Shown: positions 9,867 through 18,015 of the stretch, piece after piece | Position numbering within the stretch: position 1 is the stretch's first letter | How the letters are laid out: each line of letters opens with the position of its first letter | Assembly (NCBI GenBank): GCA_022562495.1 | Contig: JADFPE010000005.1 | Coordinates: forward strand, 1 to 58,502 | Length of the DNA: 58,502 bases | DNA from: Acidobacteriota bacterium | GTDB taxonomy: Bacteria; Acidobacteriota; Vicinamibacteria; Vicinamibacterales; UBA8438 | Reading direction: 5' to 3' | Notes under the pieces: model-generated | Told to the model about the DNA's origin: nothing | The model's database searches: none | What the model saw: the letters and a program-made list of their open reading frames with translations, nothing else | Program-made: the position numbers and the translations under genes

Positions 9867-10045
9867 CTAGACTCCTTGAACAACGTTTGTCGTGACAATT
9901 GAGTCACGTCGTGATCGTATGTTTTTCGCTCTCGCCACGACAGCCTCCGTGCAAGGAGTCTAGCCCCCACGTAGCGGGGCTCTGAGAAAAACTCGGCTAG
10001 CGAGGCGGAGCCGACGGTTTGAGGCGGAGCCTCGCTAGCGCGTCA
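9867..10045. repeat. Type-D composite repeat (copy 1)
   Basis: The first half, 9867-9963, is bounded by perfect 12-bp inverted ends CTAGACTCCTTG and CAAGGAGTCTAG. A GGCGGAGCC-rich hairpin to about 10045 follows. A second copy lies at 29894-30075. The inner 9890-9910 region contains the small palindrome CGTGAC-AATTGA-GTCACG. The distal end overlaps the murQ stop codon. Confidence 0.8.
9987..10039 (-). terminator. Rho-independent terminator of murQ
   Basis: On the minus strand an 11-bp stem (GCTAGCGAGGC pairing with GCCTCGCTAGC; plus-strand arms 9996-10006 and 10029-10039) is followed by CGAG and TTTTT. The murQ stop TAG lies in the first arm. It is part of the type-D repeat. Confidence 0.75.
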
Positions 10046-10976
10046 GACGTGCCCGGAGACGTGGTTCGACGTCTTCCCCGATGGCGATACGAACCGAGTC
10101 GCCGGCCCGCTTGAGACGGGTGAGCGCTTTGACGTAAGTGTCACCCCGCTTCTCCATGACGATGGCGGCCTTGACATTCCAGCGCGCTCGCCGCAGCAGG
10201 ACGCCCGCGGCGTCGAAGTCGAGTCCGGTCACCATCGTGATGATGCTGCACGCCCGGTCCCGGCGTTGCTCGGAGCCGGTCTGCATGTCGACCATCAGGT
10301 TGCCGTAGGTCTTGCCGATGTGGACCATCGAGATGGTCGTCAACATGTTGAGCACCATCTTGGTGGCGCTGCCGGCCTTCAGGCGGGTGGAGCCGGCGAT
10401 CACCTCCGGTCCAACCGCCGGAGCGATGATGACATCGACAAACGTCTGCAGCTCGGTGCCCGGCCAACAGGTGACGAAGATGATCTTGACCCGGGCGCGC
10501 CGCGCCCGGGTCAACGCGCCGCGCACGAACTGTGTCATGCCGCTGGCCGAGACCCCGATCAGCACGTCCTTGCTGGTCAGCCGCAGCCGGCCGACCGCGC
10601 GGCCGCCTTCCTCGAAGTTGTCCTCGACGCCCTCGCGCGGCTTGAAAAAGGCGTCGCGACCGCCCGCCATGACCGCTTGGACGAGACGCGGTGGTGTCCC
10701 GAATGTCGGGAGCATCTCGGCCGCCTCGAGCACCCCGAGACGCCCGCTCGTTCCGGCGCCGACGAACACGAGCCGCCCCCCGGTCCTGAACGCCTGGGTG
10801 ATGAGCTCCGCGCCGATCGCGATCCGCTCCTTCTCGCGTTGCACCGCGATGATGGTCTTGCGGTCCTCCTGGAGCATCAGATCGATGATCTCCTCGGTGG
10901 ACGCTTGGTCCATCGACAGCGTTTTCGGATTGATGGCTTCCGTGGGCAGGGACTGCCACTTGGAGCGGGTACGCAT
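10035..10976 (-). CDS. murQ: N-acetylmuramic acid 6-phosphate etherase
   Basis: Cleaves the lactyl ether of MurNAc-6-phosphate to GlcNAc-6-phosphate and lactate in peptidoglycan recycling, in the cytoplasm. 313 aa, normal for the family. The SIS-domain signature VFVGAGTSGRLGVLEAAE is near residue 70. Also present are LIGVSASGMTQFVRGAL, VGPEVIAGSTRLKAGSATKM and TYGNLMVDMQ; these match MurQ closely. ATG 10976 starts MRTRSKWQSLPTEAINPKT, the expected N-terminus (in-frame Met seven codons upstream is less likely). Expression is divergent from the hom operon. No murK, nagZ or PTS gene is in the window. Confidence 0.93.
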   Translation of the reverse strand: MRTRSKWQSLPTEAINPKTLSMDQASTEEIIDLMLQEDRKTIIAVQREKERIAIGAELITQAFRTGGRLVFVGAGTSGRLGVLEAAEMLPTFGTPPRLVQAVMAGGRDAFFKPREGVEDNFEEGGRAVGRLRLTSKDVLIGVSASGMTQFVRGALTRARRARVKIIFVTCWPGTELQTFVDVIIAPAVGPEVIAGSTRLKAGSATKMVLNMLTTISMVHIGKTYGNLMVDMQTGSEQRRDRACSIITMVTGLDFDAAGVLLRRARWNVKAAIVMEKRGDTYVKALTRLKRAGDSVRIAIGEDVEPRLRARLTR

Positions 10977-11128
10977 GGCGAGAGCCGGCCAACACATGGC
11001 AGGATGCGGCGGATACTACTCTTCGGTCTCACGGGTGTCAACCAGCCCGCGTTGACTTGGCACCGGCTCGCAGGGTATAAATCCAAGGGGTTTGTGTGCG
11101 TGGTGCGTACGCGCGCAGCTGATCGAGC

Positions 11129-11200
11129 ATGCTAGTGATGATGATCGTGCCGTCGGCGCTGTTCACCACGGTGCCCGCGAGGTGCGGGCACGGCGGGTGA
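11129..11200 (+). CDS. Possible leader peptide of the hom operon
   Basis: A 23-codon ORF (MLVMMIVPSALFTTVPARCG then HGG) starts at ATG 11129 and ends at TGA about 30 bp before the terminator at 11231. It is rich in Met, Val, Leu and Ile near the start and has a Thr pair at codons 13-14. Products of this pathway include Met, Thr and Ile. There is no clear ribosome-binding site, so translation is uncertain; it may instead be just untranslated leader RNA. Confidence 0.3.
   Translation: MLVMMIVPSALFTTVPARCGHGG
11171..11191 (+). promoter_or_regulatory. Leader hairpin upstream of the hom terminator
   Basis: GTGCCCGC (11171-11178) pairs with GCGGGCAC (11184-11191) around a 5-base loop. It precedes the terminator by about 40 bases, as a pause or anti-antiterminator hairpin would in an attenuator. 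Confidence 0.5.
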
Positions 11201-11230
11201 TGTAGCTGACAGCCAACAGCAGGGGCAGAC

Positions 11231-11269
11231 AACGCCATCATCCGCACACGGATGATGGCGTTTTTTTTT
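11231..11269 (+). terminator. Strong rho-independent terminator upstream of hom (probable attenuator)
   Basis: A 14-bp perfect stem (AACGCCATCATCCG with CGGATGATGGCGTT), loop CACA, and nine consecutive T. No gene on the plus strand ends here, because murQ runs the other way. It must therefore end a leader or small RNA initiated between 10977 and 11200. The sequence GATGATG at 11137-11143 is complementary to CATCATC in the left arm and could form an alternative, antiterminating pairing. Confidence 0.9.
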
Positions 11270-11284
11270 GGATGGGTGAACGGG

Positions 11285-11466
11285 TCTCGCAGTCCGAGGT
11301 GACAGTTCCGCGTCCCAAAAAGGGTGGCCGATCTGCCGGTGTGGCACGCGAGGCGCGGAAGCATGGCGCCGGCACTCGACCCCGCTGAGCGAGAAACACA
11401 GCGCGGTTCCTTGGGCGGATGCAGCGCCGGCCGAATGCAGCGGGCTGTTCACCACGGGCTGCGAGA
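11285..11466. repeat. Type-B intergenic element upstream of hom
   Basis: 182 bp with inverted ends TCTCGCAGTCCGAGGTGACA and TTCACCACGGGCTGCGAGA. The core contains GGCGGATGCAGCGCCGGCCG and AATGCAGCGGG, reverse complement of the common core. It ends 4 bp before the hom start codon. Confidence 0.88.
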
Positions 11467-11470
11467 CGAC

Positions 11471-12772
11471 ATGATGAGCGCATCGGCGGGCCAACGCGGC
11501 TGCACGGTTGGGATTGCCGGCTTCGGGACGGTCGGGCAGGCCGTGGCACGCATCCTTTCGACCGGCACGCATCCCGGTTTGCGGCTGACGCACGTCTGTA
11601 ACCGGAACATTGCTCGCAAGAAGGTCGATTGGGTGGCGCCGGACGTGGTGTGGACCGAGTCGTTCGACGACCTACTCGACAGCCCGGTTGACGTCGTCGT
11701 GGAGCTGATCGGCGGGCTGTCGCCGGCGCGCGAGTGGATCGAACGGGCGCTGATGGCGGGCAAGTCGGTGGTCACGGCAAACAAGCAAGTGATCGCGCAC
11801 GCCGGGCCGCAGCTGATGACCCAGGCGGGGCAACAGGGGCGGCATCTCTTGTTCGAGGCGGCCGTTGCCGGGGGAATTCCGATCGTCCGGGCCCTCCGGG
11901 ATGGTGTGTCCGGTGACCGGTTGTATCGGATCCAGGGCATCCTGAACGGGACGTGCAATTACATCCTCACGCGGATGGAGCGCGAGCAGGTGTCCTTCGC
12001 CCACGCGCTGGCCGAGGCGCAACGGCTCGGCTACGCCGAGGCGGATCCGACGGCCGATGTCGACGGGTTCGACGCGCAGGCCAAGCTCGCGATTCTGATC
12101 GGCGTGGGGTTGGGCTGCGCGGTGCGGGTCGAGGATATCCCACAGAGGTCGATCGCCTCGATCGCCGCGGTCGATTTCCTGTACGCAACGCGGCTCGGCT
12201 GTGTCATCAGACAGGTGGCCCGTGCCGAGCTGGTGCCGGAGACCGGGGGGATCCGCGCGGCGGTGTCCCCGGCGCTCGTGCCTGACACGTCGGCGCTGGG
12301 ACGGGTCGAGGGCAGCCAGAACATCGTGGTTGTCGATGGCGAGTATGGTGGCGAAACGGCGTTCTCCGGATTTGGGGCTGGAGGAGAGCCCACCGCGGTG
12401 GCGGTGGTCTCGGACCTGTTGGGGATCGCGCGTAGGACGCCGGTGATGGTCGACGCCGCATATCAGATGGCCGGTGAGCCGCAACCGGTGACCCGCGAGT
12501 TCACGGCGCCGCACTACATCCGGTTCATGGTGGCGGACCGTCCAGGCATCATCGCAGGCCTGGCGGATGTCTTTTCGCGGCATGGAGTCAACGTCGATGC
12601 CGTGCTGCAGGAGCCGGGGTGGTCGAAGGCCGAGCTTCCGTTCGTGATGACGCTGGACGAGTGTAGCTCTGGCGCGGTGACCGCGGCGCTGGCCGACATC
12701 GACGGGTTCGACTTTCACGTACGGCCGCCGTTCTGGTTGCCGATGCTGACAAGGGGAAAGAAGCGGGCATGA
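11471..12772 (+). CDS. hom: Homoserine dehydrogenase
   Basis: Reduces aspartate semialdehyde to homoserine with NAD(P)H, the branch point to threonine and methionine. 433 aa from ATG 11471. The Rossmann motif VGIAGFGTVGQAVARIL is at the N-terminus and the catalytic domain contains VTANKQVIAH and ILNGTCNYILTRME. YAEADPTADVDGFDAQAKLAIL carries the catalytic Asp and Lys. A C-terminal ACT domain (FMVADRPGIIAGLADVFSRH) suggests threonine feedback inhibition. The frame is open upstream, but those codons lie in a repeat element, so I start at 11471 (11474 is also possible). It overlaps thrC by 4 bp (ATGA). An attenuator-like terminator lies upstream. Confidence 0.96.
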   Translation: MMSASAGQRGCTVGIAGFGTVGQAVARILSTGTHPGLRLTHVCNRNIARKKVDWVAPDVVWTESFDDLLDSPVDVVVELIGGLSPAREWIERALMAGKSVVTANKQVIAHAGPQLMTQAGQQGRHLLFEAAVAGGIPIVRALRDGVSGDRLYRIQGILNGTCNYILTRMEREQVSFAHALAEAQRLGYAEADPTADVDGFDAQAKLAILIGVGLGCAVRVEDIPQRSIASIAAVDFLYATRLGCVIRQVARAELVPETGGIRAAVSPALVPDTSALGRVEGSQNIVVVDGEYGGETAFSGFGAGGEPTAVAVVSDLLGIARRTPVMVDAAYQMAGEPQPVTREFTAPHYIRFMVADRPGIIAGLADVFSRHGVNVDAVLQEPGWSKAELPFVMTLDECSSGAVTAALADIDGFDFHVRPPFWLPMLTRGKKRA

Positions 12773-14022
12773 GTGTCTTTGCGGGGCTGCGTTGTGCGAT
12801 GTGCAAGACCGAGTTTCCGACCGAGGCGTTGTATGTCTGCGACCAGTGTCTCGGGCCGCTGGAGGCGTTCTACGACTACGACGCCGCGCGCCGGACGATG
12901 ACACGCGAGGCGATCGCGGACCGGCCGCGCAACCTGTGGCGATATCGCGAGTTGTTGCCGATCACCGGCAATCCGCGGACCGGGTTCGACTCGGGGTACA
13001 CCCCGCTGGTCCGAGCCGGCCGCTTGGCTGAGGCGCTGGGTGTCAAAGAGCTCTATATCAAAGACGACTCGGTCAACCATCCGACCCTGTCCTACAAGGA
13101 CCGCGTCGTGTCGGTCGCGGCGACCCGCGCCCTCGAGCTCGGGTTCGACACGCTGGGATGCGCCTCGACCGGCAACCTCGGGAACAGCGTGGCAGCGCAC
13201 GCGGCGCGCCTGGGTCTGACCTGCTATGTCTTCATCCCGCAGAGTCTGGAACCGGGCAAGATTCTCGGGTCGGCGGTGGCTGGTCCGCACGTCGTCGGCA
13301 TCGACGGGACCTACGACGATGTCAACCGGTTGTGCACCCAGGTCGGGGACCGGTACGGCTGGGCGTTCGCCAACATCAACCTCCGCAGCTACTACGCGGA
13401 GGGCGCAAAGACCTACGGGTTCGAGATCGTCGAGCAGCTGGGGTGGCGGTATCCACGGCACGTGGTGTGCCCGGTGGCCGGCGGCACCCTGCTGCCGCGG
13501 CTCGGCCGCGCGTTCCGAGAACTGCGCGAGGTCGGGCTGGCGGCCGGCGAGTTGCCGCGGATCTACGCCGCGCAGGCGGCCGGGTGCTCGCCGGTCATCA
13601 ACGCGCTGGAGAGCGGCGCGACGCATCCGGAGCCGGTCAAGCCGAACACGATCGCCACGTCGATTGCGATCGGGAATCCGGCGGACGGGTATCAAGTACT
13701 GGACACGGTTCGCGGGAGCGGCGGGTCTGGCGCGCGGGCCACCGACGTGGAGATCCTCGACGCGGTCGAGCTGCTGGCGCGGACGGAGGGGATCTTCACC
13801 GAGCCGGCCGGCGGCACAACACTGGCAGCGACGATCAAGCTATTGCAGGCGGGCGCAATTCCGACGGACGAGTCGATCGTCGTCTGCATCACCGGCAATG
13901 GCTACAAGACCTCGAACGTCATGGCAAAGCGGCTGCGGGAACCGACGCGGCTCGGGCGATCGTTGCGCGACTTCGAGGCGTTCCTGGCGGCACAGCAGCC
14001 GGCCACGCGCACGTCGGTCTGA
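12769..14022 (+). CDS. thrC: Threonine synthase
   Basis: PLP enzyme converting O-phosphohomoserine to threonine. 417 aa. The N-terminus has a small zinc-ribbon-like segment (C9, C12, C24, C27), typical of one ThrC group. The PLP lysine is in LSYKDRVVS, with the glycine loop in CASTGNLGNSVAAHAARLG; the C-terminal part has TEPAGGTTLAATIKL and CITGNGYKT. Translationally coupled to hom (ATGA overlap). The next gene begins 18 bp downstream. Confidence 0.95.
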   Translation: MSVFAGLRCAMCKTEFPTEALYVCDQCLGPLEAFYDYDAARRTMTREAIADRPRNLWRYRELLPITGNPRTGFDSGYTPLVRAGRLAEALGVKELYIKDDSVNHPTLSYKDRVVSVAATRALELGFDTLGCASTGNLGNSVAAHAARLGLTCYVFIPQSLEPGKILGSAVAGPHVVGIDGTYDDVNRLCTQVGDRYGWAFANINLRSYYAEGAKTYGFEIVEQLGWRYPRHVVCPVAGGTLLPRLGRAFRELREVGLAAGELPRIYAAQAAGCSPVINALESGATHPEPVKPNTIATSIAIGNPADGYQVLDTVRGSGGSGARATDVEILDAVELLARTEGIFTEPAGGTTLAATIKLLQAGAIPTDESIVVCITGNGYKTSNVMAKRLREPTRLGRSLRDFEAFLAAQQPATRTSV

Positions 14023-14040
14023 CGCCTGCACCATCACGTC

Positions 14041-15324
14041 ATGCCCCCGCAGTCCTATAGTGAGATCGTCGAGGCCGACGGCCATCTGATCGACTCGCGC
14101 CTCCTCACGGCGGTCTTTGACAAGGTGATCGAGCGCGGCGCGAGGTACGACGTGCTGGAGTTCACGATCGGCCGCACGAACGAGGAGTTTTCGCATCTGC
14201 AGCTGCGGGTGACCACCGAGACCCGCGAGGGCCTGCGTGAGCTACTCGAAGAGCTGATGCCGCTGGGGTGTCGTGCCCAGCCGCAACAGGACGCCAGACT
14301 GGAAGAGGCCAGTGACGGGTTCGTGCCGGACGATTTCTACTCGACAACCAACCATCGCACCGAGATCCGGCACGGCGGTCGGTGGGTCGAGGTCGCGCAG
14401 CAGCGCATGGACGCGGTCGTCATGGTGCACGAAGGGCACGCGGTGTGCCGGAAGCTGCGTGACGTGCGGCGCGGCGATCTGGTCGTGTGCGGGATGGACG
14501 GCGTCCGGGTGTTGCCGGAGTTCCAGGAGCGCGACCGGCTCGGCTTCGCCTTTATGACCAACGACGTGTCCACCGAGCGACGTGTCGAGGTACGCGTGGC
14601 GCGGGTCGTCCGGATGATGCATGAGGTGAAGAGCGACGGTGGCCGGATCGTTGTGGTTGCCGGGCCGGTGGTGGTGCACAGCGGGGGTGGCGGCTATCTG
14701 GGCCGCCTGGTGCGGCAGGGCTGGGTGGACGGACTGCTCGCCGGAAATGCGCTCGCGGTGCACGATGTCGAGCACGCGTTCTTCGGCACCTCGCTCGGTG
14801 TTGATCTGGATGCCGGGGTCGCGGTCGAAGAAGGGCACAAGAACCACATGCGTGCGATCAACGTCATCTGCCGCGTGGGTGGGCTTCGGGAGGCGGTGCG
14901 GCAGGGGGTGCTGCGCTCGGGGCTCATGCACGACGTCATCAGCCAGCAGGTACCCTATGTGCTGGCCGGCAGCATCCGGGACGACGGCCCGCTCCCCGAC
15001 ACGCTGATGGACCTGGTCGAGGCGCAGGAGCGCTACGAAGAACTGTTGCGCGACGTGAAGTTGGTCCTGATGCTCTCGACGATGCTGCACAGCATCGGCG
15101 TCGGCAACATGTTGCCGGCATGGGTTCGGGTGGTGTGCGTGGACATCAACCCGGCGGTGGTGACCAAGCTGGCCGACCGGGGGTCGTCACAGACGGCCGG
15201 CATCGTCACCGATGTCGGGCTGTTCCTGCATCAGTTGTCGATGCAGATCGGCGACGAGCGGGCCCCGGGGGCGCCGCGGGTCGCGGCCGCCGCCGACGCG
15301 GCGGCGGTGAGTAGGAGGTCATGA
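14041..15324 (+). CDS. TIGR00300-family protein (LOR/SDH-like, ornithine cyclodeaminase-related)
   Basis: 427 aa. The N-terminus (EADGHLIDSRLLTAVFDKVI and RYDVLEFTIGRTNEEFSHLQ) and the MEDNVDL-like middle match the TIGR00300 family, the conserved domain of the archaeal LOR/SDH proteins. The same domain forms the C-terminal half of cyanobacterial AgrE/ArgZ, assigned ornithine cyclodeaminase activity. The C-terminal half holds VVAGPVVVHSGGGGYLGRLV, LAVHDVEHAFFGTSLGVDL and a distal nucleotide-binding-like segment (VVCVDINPAVVTKL). It sits between thrC and lysC and overlaps lysC by 4 bp, so it is co-translated with aspartate-family enzymes. The exact reaction is unresolved: ornithine cyclodeaminase, lysine or saccharopine metabolism are candidates. 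My recollection that the family may use the NPN cofactor would connect it with larB nearby. Confidence 0.75.
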   Translation: MPPQSYSEIVEADGHLIDSRLLTAVFDKVIERGARYDVLEFTIGRTNEEFSHLQLRVTTETREGLRELLEELMPLGCRAQPQQDARLEEASDGFVPDDFYSTTNHRTEIRHGGRWVEVAQQRMDAVVMVHEGHAVCRKLRDVRRGDLVVCGMDGVRVLPEFQERDRLGFAFMTNDVSTERRVEVRVARVVRMMHEVKSDGGRIVVVAGPVVVHSGGGGYLGRLVRQGWVDGLLAGNALAVHDVEHAFFGTSLGVDLDAGVAVEEGHKNHMRAINVICRVGGLREAVRQGVLRSGLMHDVISQQVPYVLAGSIRDDGPLPDTLMDLVEAQERYEELLRDVKLVLMLSTMLHSIGVGNMLPAWVRVVCVDINPAVVTKLADRGSSQTAGIVTDVGLFLHQLSMQIGDERAPGAPRVAAAADAAAVSRRS

Positions 15325-16592
15325 CAGCGGACGGCGAGACGCCGACACCGGTCGTGGTGCAGAAGTACGGCGGCACCTCGGTCGCGACGGCCGAGCGGAT
15401 TCTCGCGATCGCGGACCGCATCGAGCAGCACTTGCCGCAGACGCCCCGGCTCGTGGTGGTGCTCTCGGCGATGGGGAGCGCGACGGATGAACTGGTGAGC
15501 CTGGCGAAGAAGATGTCGAATCGGCCAGTCGGGCGAGAGATGGATCTGTTGCTGTCGACCGGCGAACAGGTCACCGTGTCGTTGCTGGGTTTGGCGCTGC
15601 AGAACCGGGACATCGCGGCGATCTCCCTCACGGCGCTGCAGTGCGGCATTCGCACCGACGGGGTGTTCAACCTCGCCCGGATTCGCAGCATCGACACCGC
15701 CCGGATCCGCGCGGAGCTCGCGGCCGGGCGGGTGGTCATCGTGACCGGGTTTCAGGGCATCAACGACAGCAACGACGTGACGACACTGGGACGTGGGGGC
15801 AGCGACATCACCGGCGCGGCGCTGGCGGCGGCACTCGGCGCGGAGGCGTGCGAGATCTGCACCGATGTCGACGGGGTGTTCTCGGCCGACCCGGCACGGG
15901 TGCCGGGGGCGAGGCTGTGGTCGGAGATCAGCTACGAGGAAGCGATCGAGATGTCCTCGAGTGGGGCCAAGGTGCTGCATCCGCGCGCCGCGGAGATCTG
16001 CATGGAGTACGACGTGCCGATTCATGTCCGCAGCAGCTTTCATCTGCGGGACGGCACCTGGATTCGAGGAGGTGAGAGCATCATGGAACGAGCGGAAGTC
16101 GTCGGCGTGACCAGCGATTCGAAGATCGCGAAGGTCACGCTGCTCGACGTGGCGGACGAGCCCGGCATCGCGGCGCGGGTGTTCGAGGACCTGGCGCGCG
16201 CCGGGATCAACATCCGGCTCATCATCCAGAGCGCGAGCTCGGAGCATCAAGCGCGGATCACGTTCATCCCCGAGCTGGAGTCTCTCGACGGCACCCGGGA
16301 GCTGGTCCGGCGCTGGGAGGCCGAGGGCGTGGCGCGCCGCGGTGTCATCGAGAGCGATGTGGCGAAGATCTCGATCGTCGGCTCGCGGCTGGCATCGACT
16401 CCGGGGCTGGCCGCGCGTATGTTCGCGGCGCTGGCGCGTGAGGGGATCAACATCGACTGCATCAGTTCGTCGGAGATGAAGGTCGCATGCGTGATCTCGG
16501 GCGACCGGCTCGACGATGCCACCCGGGTAGTACACCGAGAGTTCTTTCCGGAGGATGAGGCGGCCGCGGCGACGCCTAGCGGTCCGCGGTGA
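15321..16592 (+). CDS. lysC: Aspartate kinase
   Basis: Phosphorylates aspartate at the head of the lysine, threonine and methionine pathway. 423 aa. The signature VVQKYGGTSVA is at the N-terminus, GRGGSDITGAALAAALGAE in the kinase domain, and two ACT domains close the protein (DVADEPGIAARVFEDLARAG and the SIVGSRLASTPGLAARMFAA repeat), indicating allosteric control. The ATG at 15321 has an excellent AGGAGG and overlaps the preceding stop (ATGA). The last five residues and the TGA lie inside the left end of a type-B repeat, so the tail may have been altered by element insertion. Confidence 0.97.
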   Translation: MTADGETPTPVVVQKYGGTSVATAERILAIADRIEQHLPQTPRLVVVLSAMGSATDELVSLAKKMSNRPVGREMDLLLSTGEQVTVSLLGLALQNRDIAAISLTALQCGIRTDGVFNLARIRSIDTARIRAELAAGRVVIVTGFQGINDSNDVTTLGRGGSDITGAALAAALGAEACEICTDVDGVFSADPARVPGARLWSEISYEEAIEMSSSGAKVLHPRAAEICMEYDVPIHVRSSFHLRDGTWIRGGESIMERAEVVGVTSDSKIAKVTLLDVADEPGIAARVFEDLARAGINIRLIIQSASSEHQARITFIPELESLDGTRELVRRWEAEGVARRGVIESDVAKISIVGSRLASTPGLAARMFAALAREGINIDCISSSEMKVACVISGDRLDDATRVVHREFFPEDEAAAATPSGPR

Positions 16593-16752
16593 ACGTCGCA
16601 CGTCGCACCGAGGGGCGTCGAGATCGACGCCGCGCCGGGCCCCGATAGGGCGAGACGAGGGAGCATACCGCAGTAGTCGACCGAGATACAACACAGGCCG
16701 GGCGGATGCAGCGCCGGCCGACTGCAGCGGGACTTTCACCACGGGCGGCTAG
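16576..16752. repeat. Type-B intergenic element overlapping the lysC 3' end
   Basis: 177 bp with inverted ends CTAGCGGTCCGCGGTGAA and TTTCACCACGGGCGGCTAG. The core has GACGAGGGAGCATACCG, GTCGACCGAG and GGCGGATGCAGCGCCGGCCG. The left end encodes the last lysC codons and its stop. Confidence 0.9.
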
Positions 16753-16801
16753 ACATCTATCACCAGACACGGCGGCCGAGCACTTTCGTGGGGCACTGAG
16801 C

Positions 16802-17851
16802 ATGGGCGGGAAGATCGAGGTCGGGGTGCTGGGCGCCACCGGCACGGTGGGGCAGGAATTCGTCGCGCAGCTGGCGGACCATCCGTGGTTCACGGTGAGC
16901 TGGATCGGCGCGAGCGAGCGCTCTGCCGGCAAGCGGTATCGGGATGCCACCACGTGGCGGTTGCCGGTGCCGCGCCCGGACCGTGTGGCCGACATGGTCG
17001 TCGACATGGTGACCCCGGGGCGCGCGCCGCGGCTGCTCTTCTCCGGGCTCGACGCGTCGGTGGCAGGAGAGGTGGAGACGGCGTTCGCCGAGCAGGGACA
17101 CCTCGTGGTCAGCAACGCCCGGAACCACCGGATGGACCCGGTCGTGCCGTTGGTGATTCCAGAGGTCAACGCCGACCATCTGCGGCTGTTGACCGCGCAG
17201 GCGGAGTCGAAGGGGTGGTCCGGTGGCATCGTGACCAATCCCAACTGCTCGACCGTGGTGCTGGCGATGGCGGTGGCGCCGTTGCGGCAGTTCGGCCTGC
17301 GACAGATTATCGTGTCGACGCTGCAGGCGGTCTCCGGCGCCGGATACCCGGGCGTCGCGTCGCTCGACATCCTGGGCAACGTCGTCCCGGTAGTGCCTGG
17401 CGAAGAAGCGAAGATTGAGACCGAGACCAGGAAGGTTCTGGGACAGGTCACCGACGCGGGCGTCGCGGTGCACCCGGTGACCGTCAGCGCCAGCACCACC
17501 CGCGTCCCGGTCATCAACGGACATACGGAGATCGTGACGGTGTCGCTCGAGTCCGACCCGGGGCCCGAGGCGTTGATCGCCGCGCTGCGCGGCTTCTCCG
17601 GTCGCCCGCAGGAGATGGGGCTGCCCAGCGCTCCACGGCACCCTGTCCTCTATCTCGATGAGGAGGACCGGCCGCAACCCCGTCTCGATGCCGACCGGGA
17701 CAACGGGATGACGATCTGTATCGGTCGGCTTCGCGCCTGTCCGGTGCTCGACTACAAGTTTGTCGCGATGGGCCACAACACGGTCCGTGGCGCCGCGGGC
17801 GCCGCGGTGCTCAACGCGGAGCTCTTGAAGCTGGACGGGGGGCTGGGCTGA
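16802..17851 (+). CDS. asd: Aspartate-semialdehyde dehydrogenase (archaeal/fungal-like branch)
   Basis: Reduces aspartyl phosphate to aspartate semialdehyde, the step between LysC and Hom. 349 aa. The dinucleotide motif VGVLGATGTVGQEF starts the protein; the catalytic cysteine is in TNPNCSTVVLAMA; TLQAVSGAGYPG and the HPVTVSASTTRVPVINGHTE stretch carry the active-site His. The NPNCST form with VSGAGYPG is typical of the archaeal/fungal-like group rather than of E. coli Asd. ATG 16802 is chosen because upstream codons are repeat-derived. It probably belongs to the hom-thrC-lysC transcript, interrupted only by the repeat. Confidence 0.94.
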   Translation: MGGKIEVGVLGATGTVGQEFVAQLADHPWFTVSWIGASERSAGKRYRDATTWRLPVPRPDRVADMVVDMVTPGRAPRLLFSGLDASVAGEVETAFAEQGHLVVSNARNHRMDPVVPLVIPEVNADHLRLLTAQAESKGWSGGIVTNPNCSTVVLAMAVAPLRQFGLRQIIVSTLQAVSGAGYPGVASLDILGNVVPVVPGEEAKIETETRKVLGQVTDAGVAVHPVTVSASTTRVPVINGHTEIVTVSLESDPGPEALIAALRGFSGRPQEMGLPSAPRHPVLYLDEEDRPQPRLDADRDNGMTICIGRLRACPVLDYKFVAMGHNTVRGAAGAAVLNAELLKLDGGLG

Positions 17852-18015
17852 GCGCCGCGGTGCAGGTCGGTGATCACAGTGGGACGCCTCTTCCGCAAGG
17901 TGGACTACAGCGTGTCGTCCGTGCGGAAGCGCCGTGACGGGACCTCGCACCCTGACCGCATCGCGCTCATATCCGACACGTTTCACGGTGAGGGGAACGA
18001 CGAGCTACTCCTCCT
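17852..18015. other. Intergenic space after asd
   Basis: It contains an 8-bp inverted repeat, CTTCCGCA (17890-17897) and TGCGGAAG (17922-17929), with a 24-base loop. No T-run follows. No gene is recognised. Confidence 0.4.

Larger units (their letters stand above)
10977..11470. other. Divergent murQ / hom control region
   Basis: 494 bp with, in order, AT-poor divergent promoter space, a possible 23-codon leader ORF, an 8-bp-stem hairpin at 11171-11191, a strong terminator at 11231-11269 and a type-B element at 11285-11466 that reaches nearly to the hom start. Confidence 0.7.

Noticed and set aside
11324-11470. Extended N-terminus of homoserine dehydrogenase
   Set aside because: These codons are inside a type-B repeat and have no similarity; the Rossmann motif starts right after ATG 11471.
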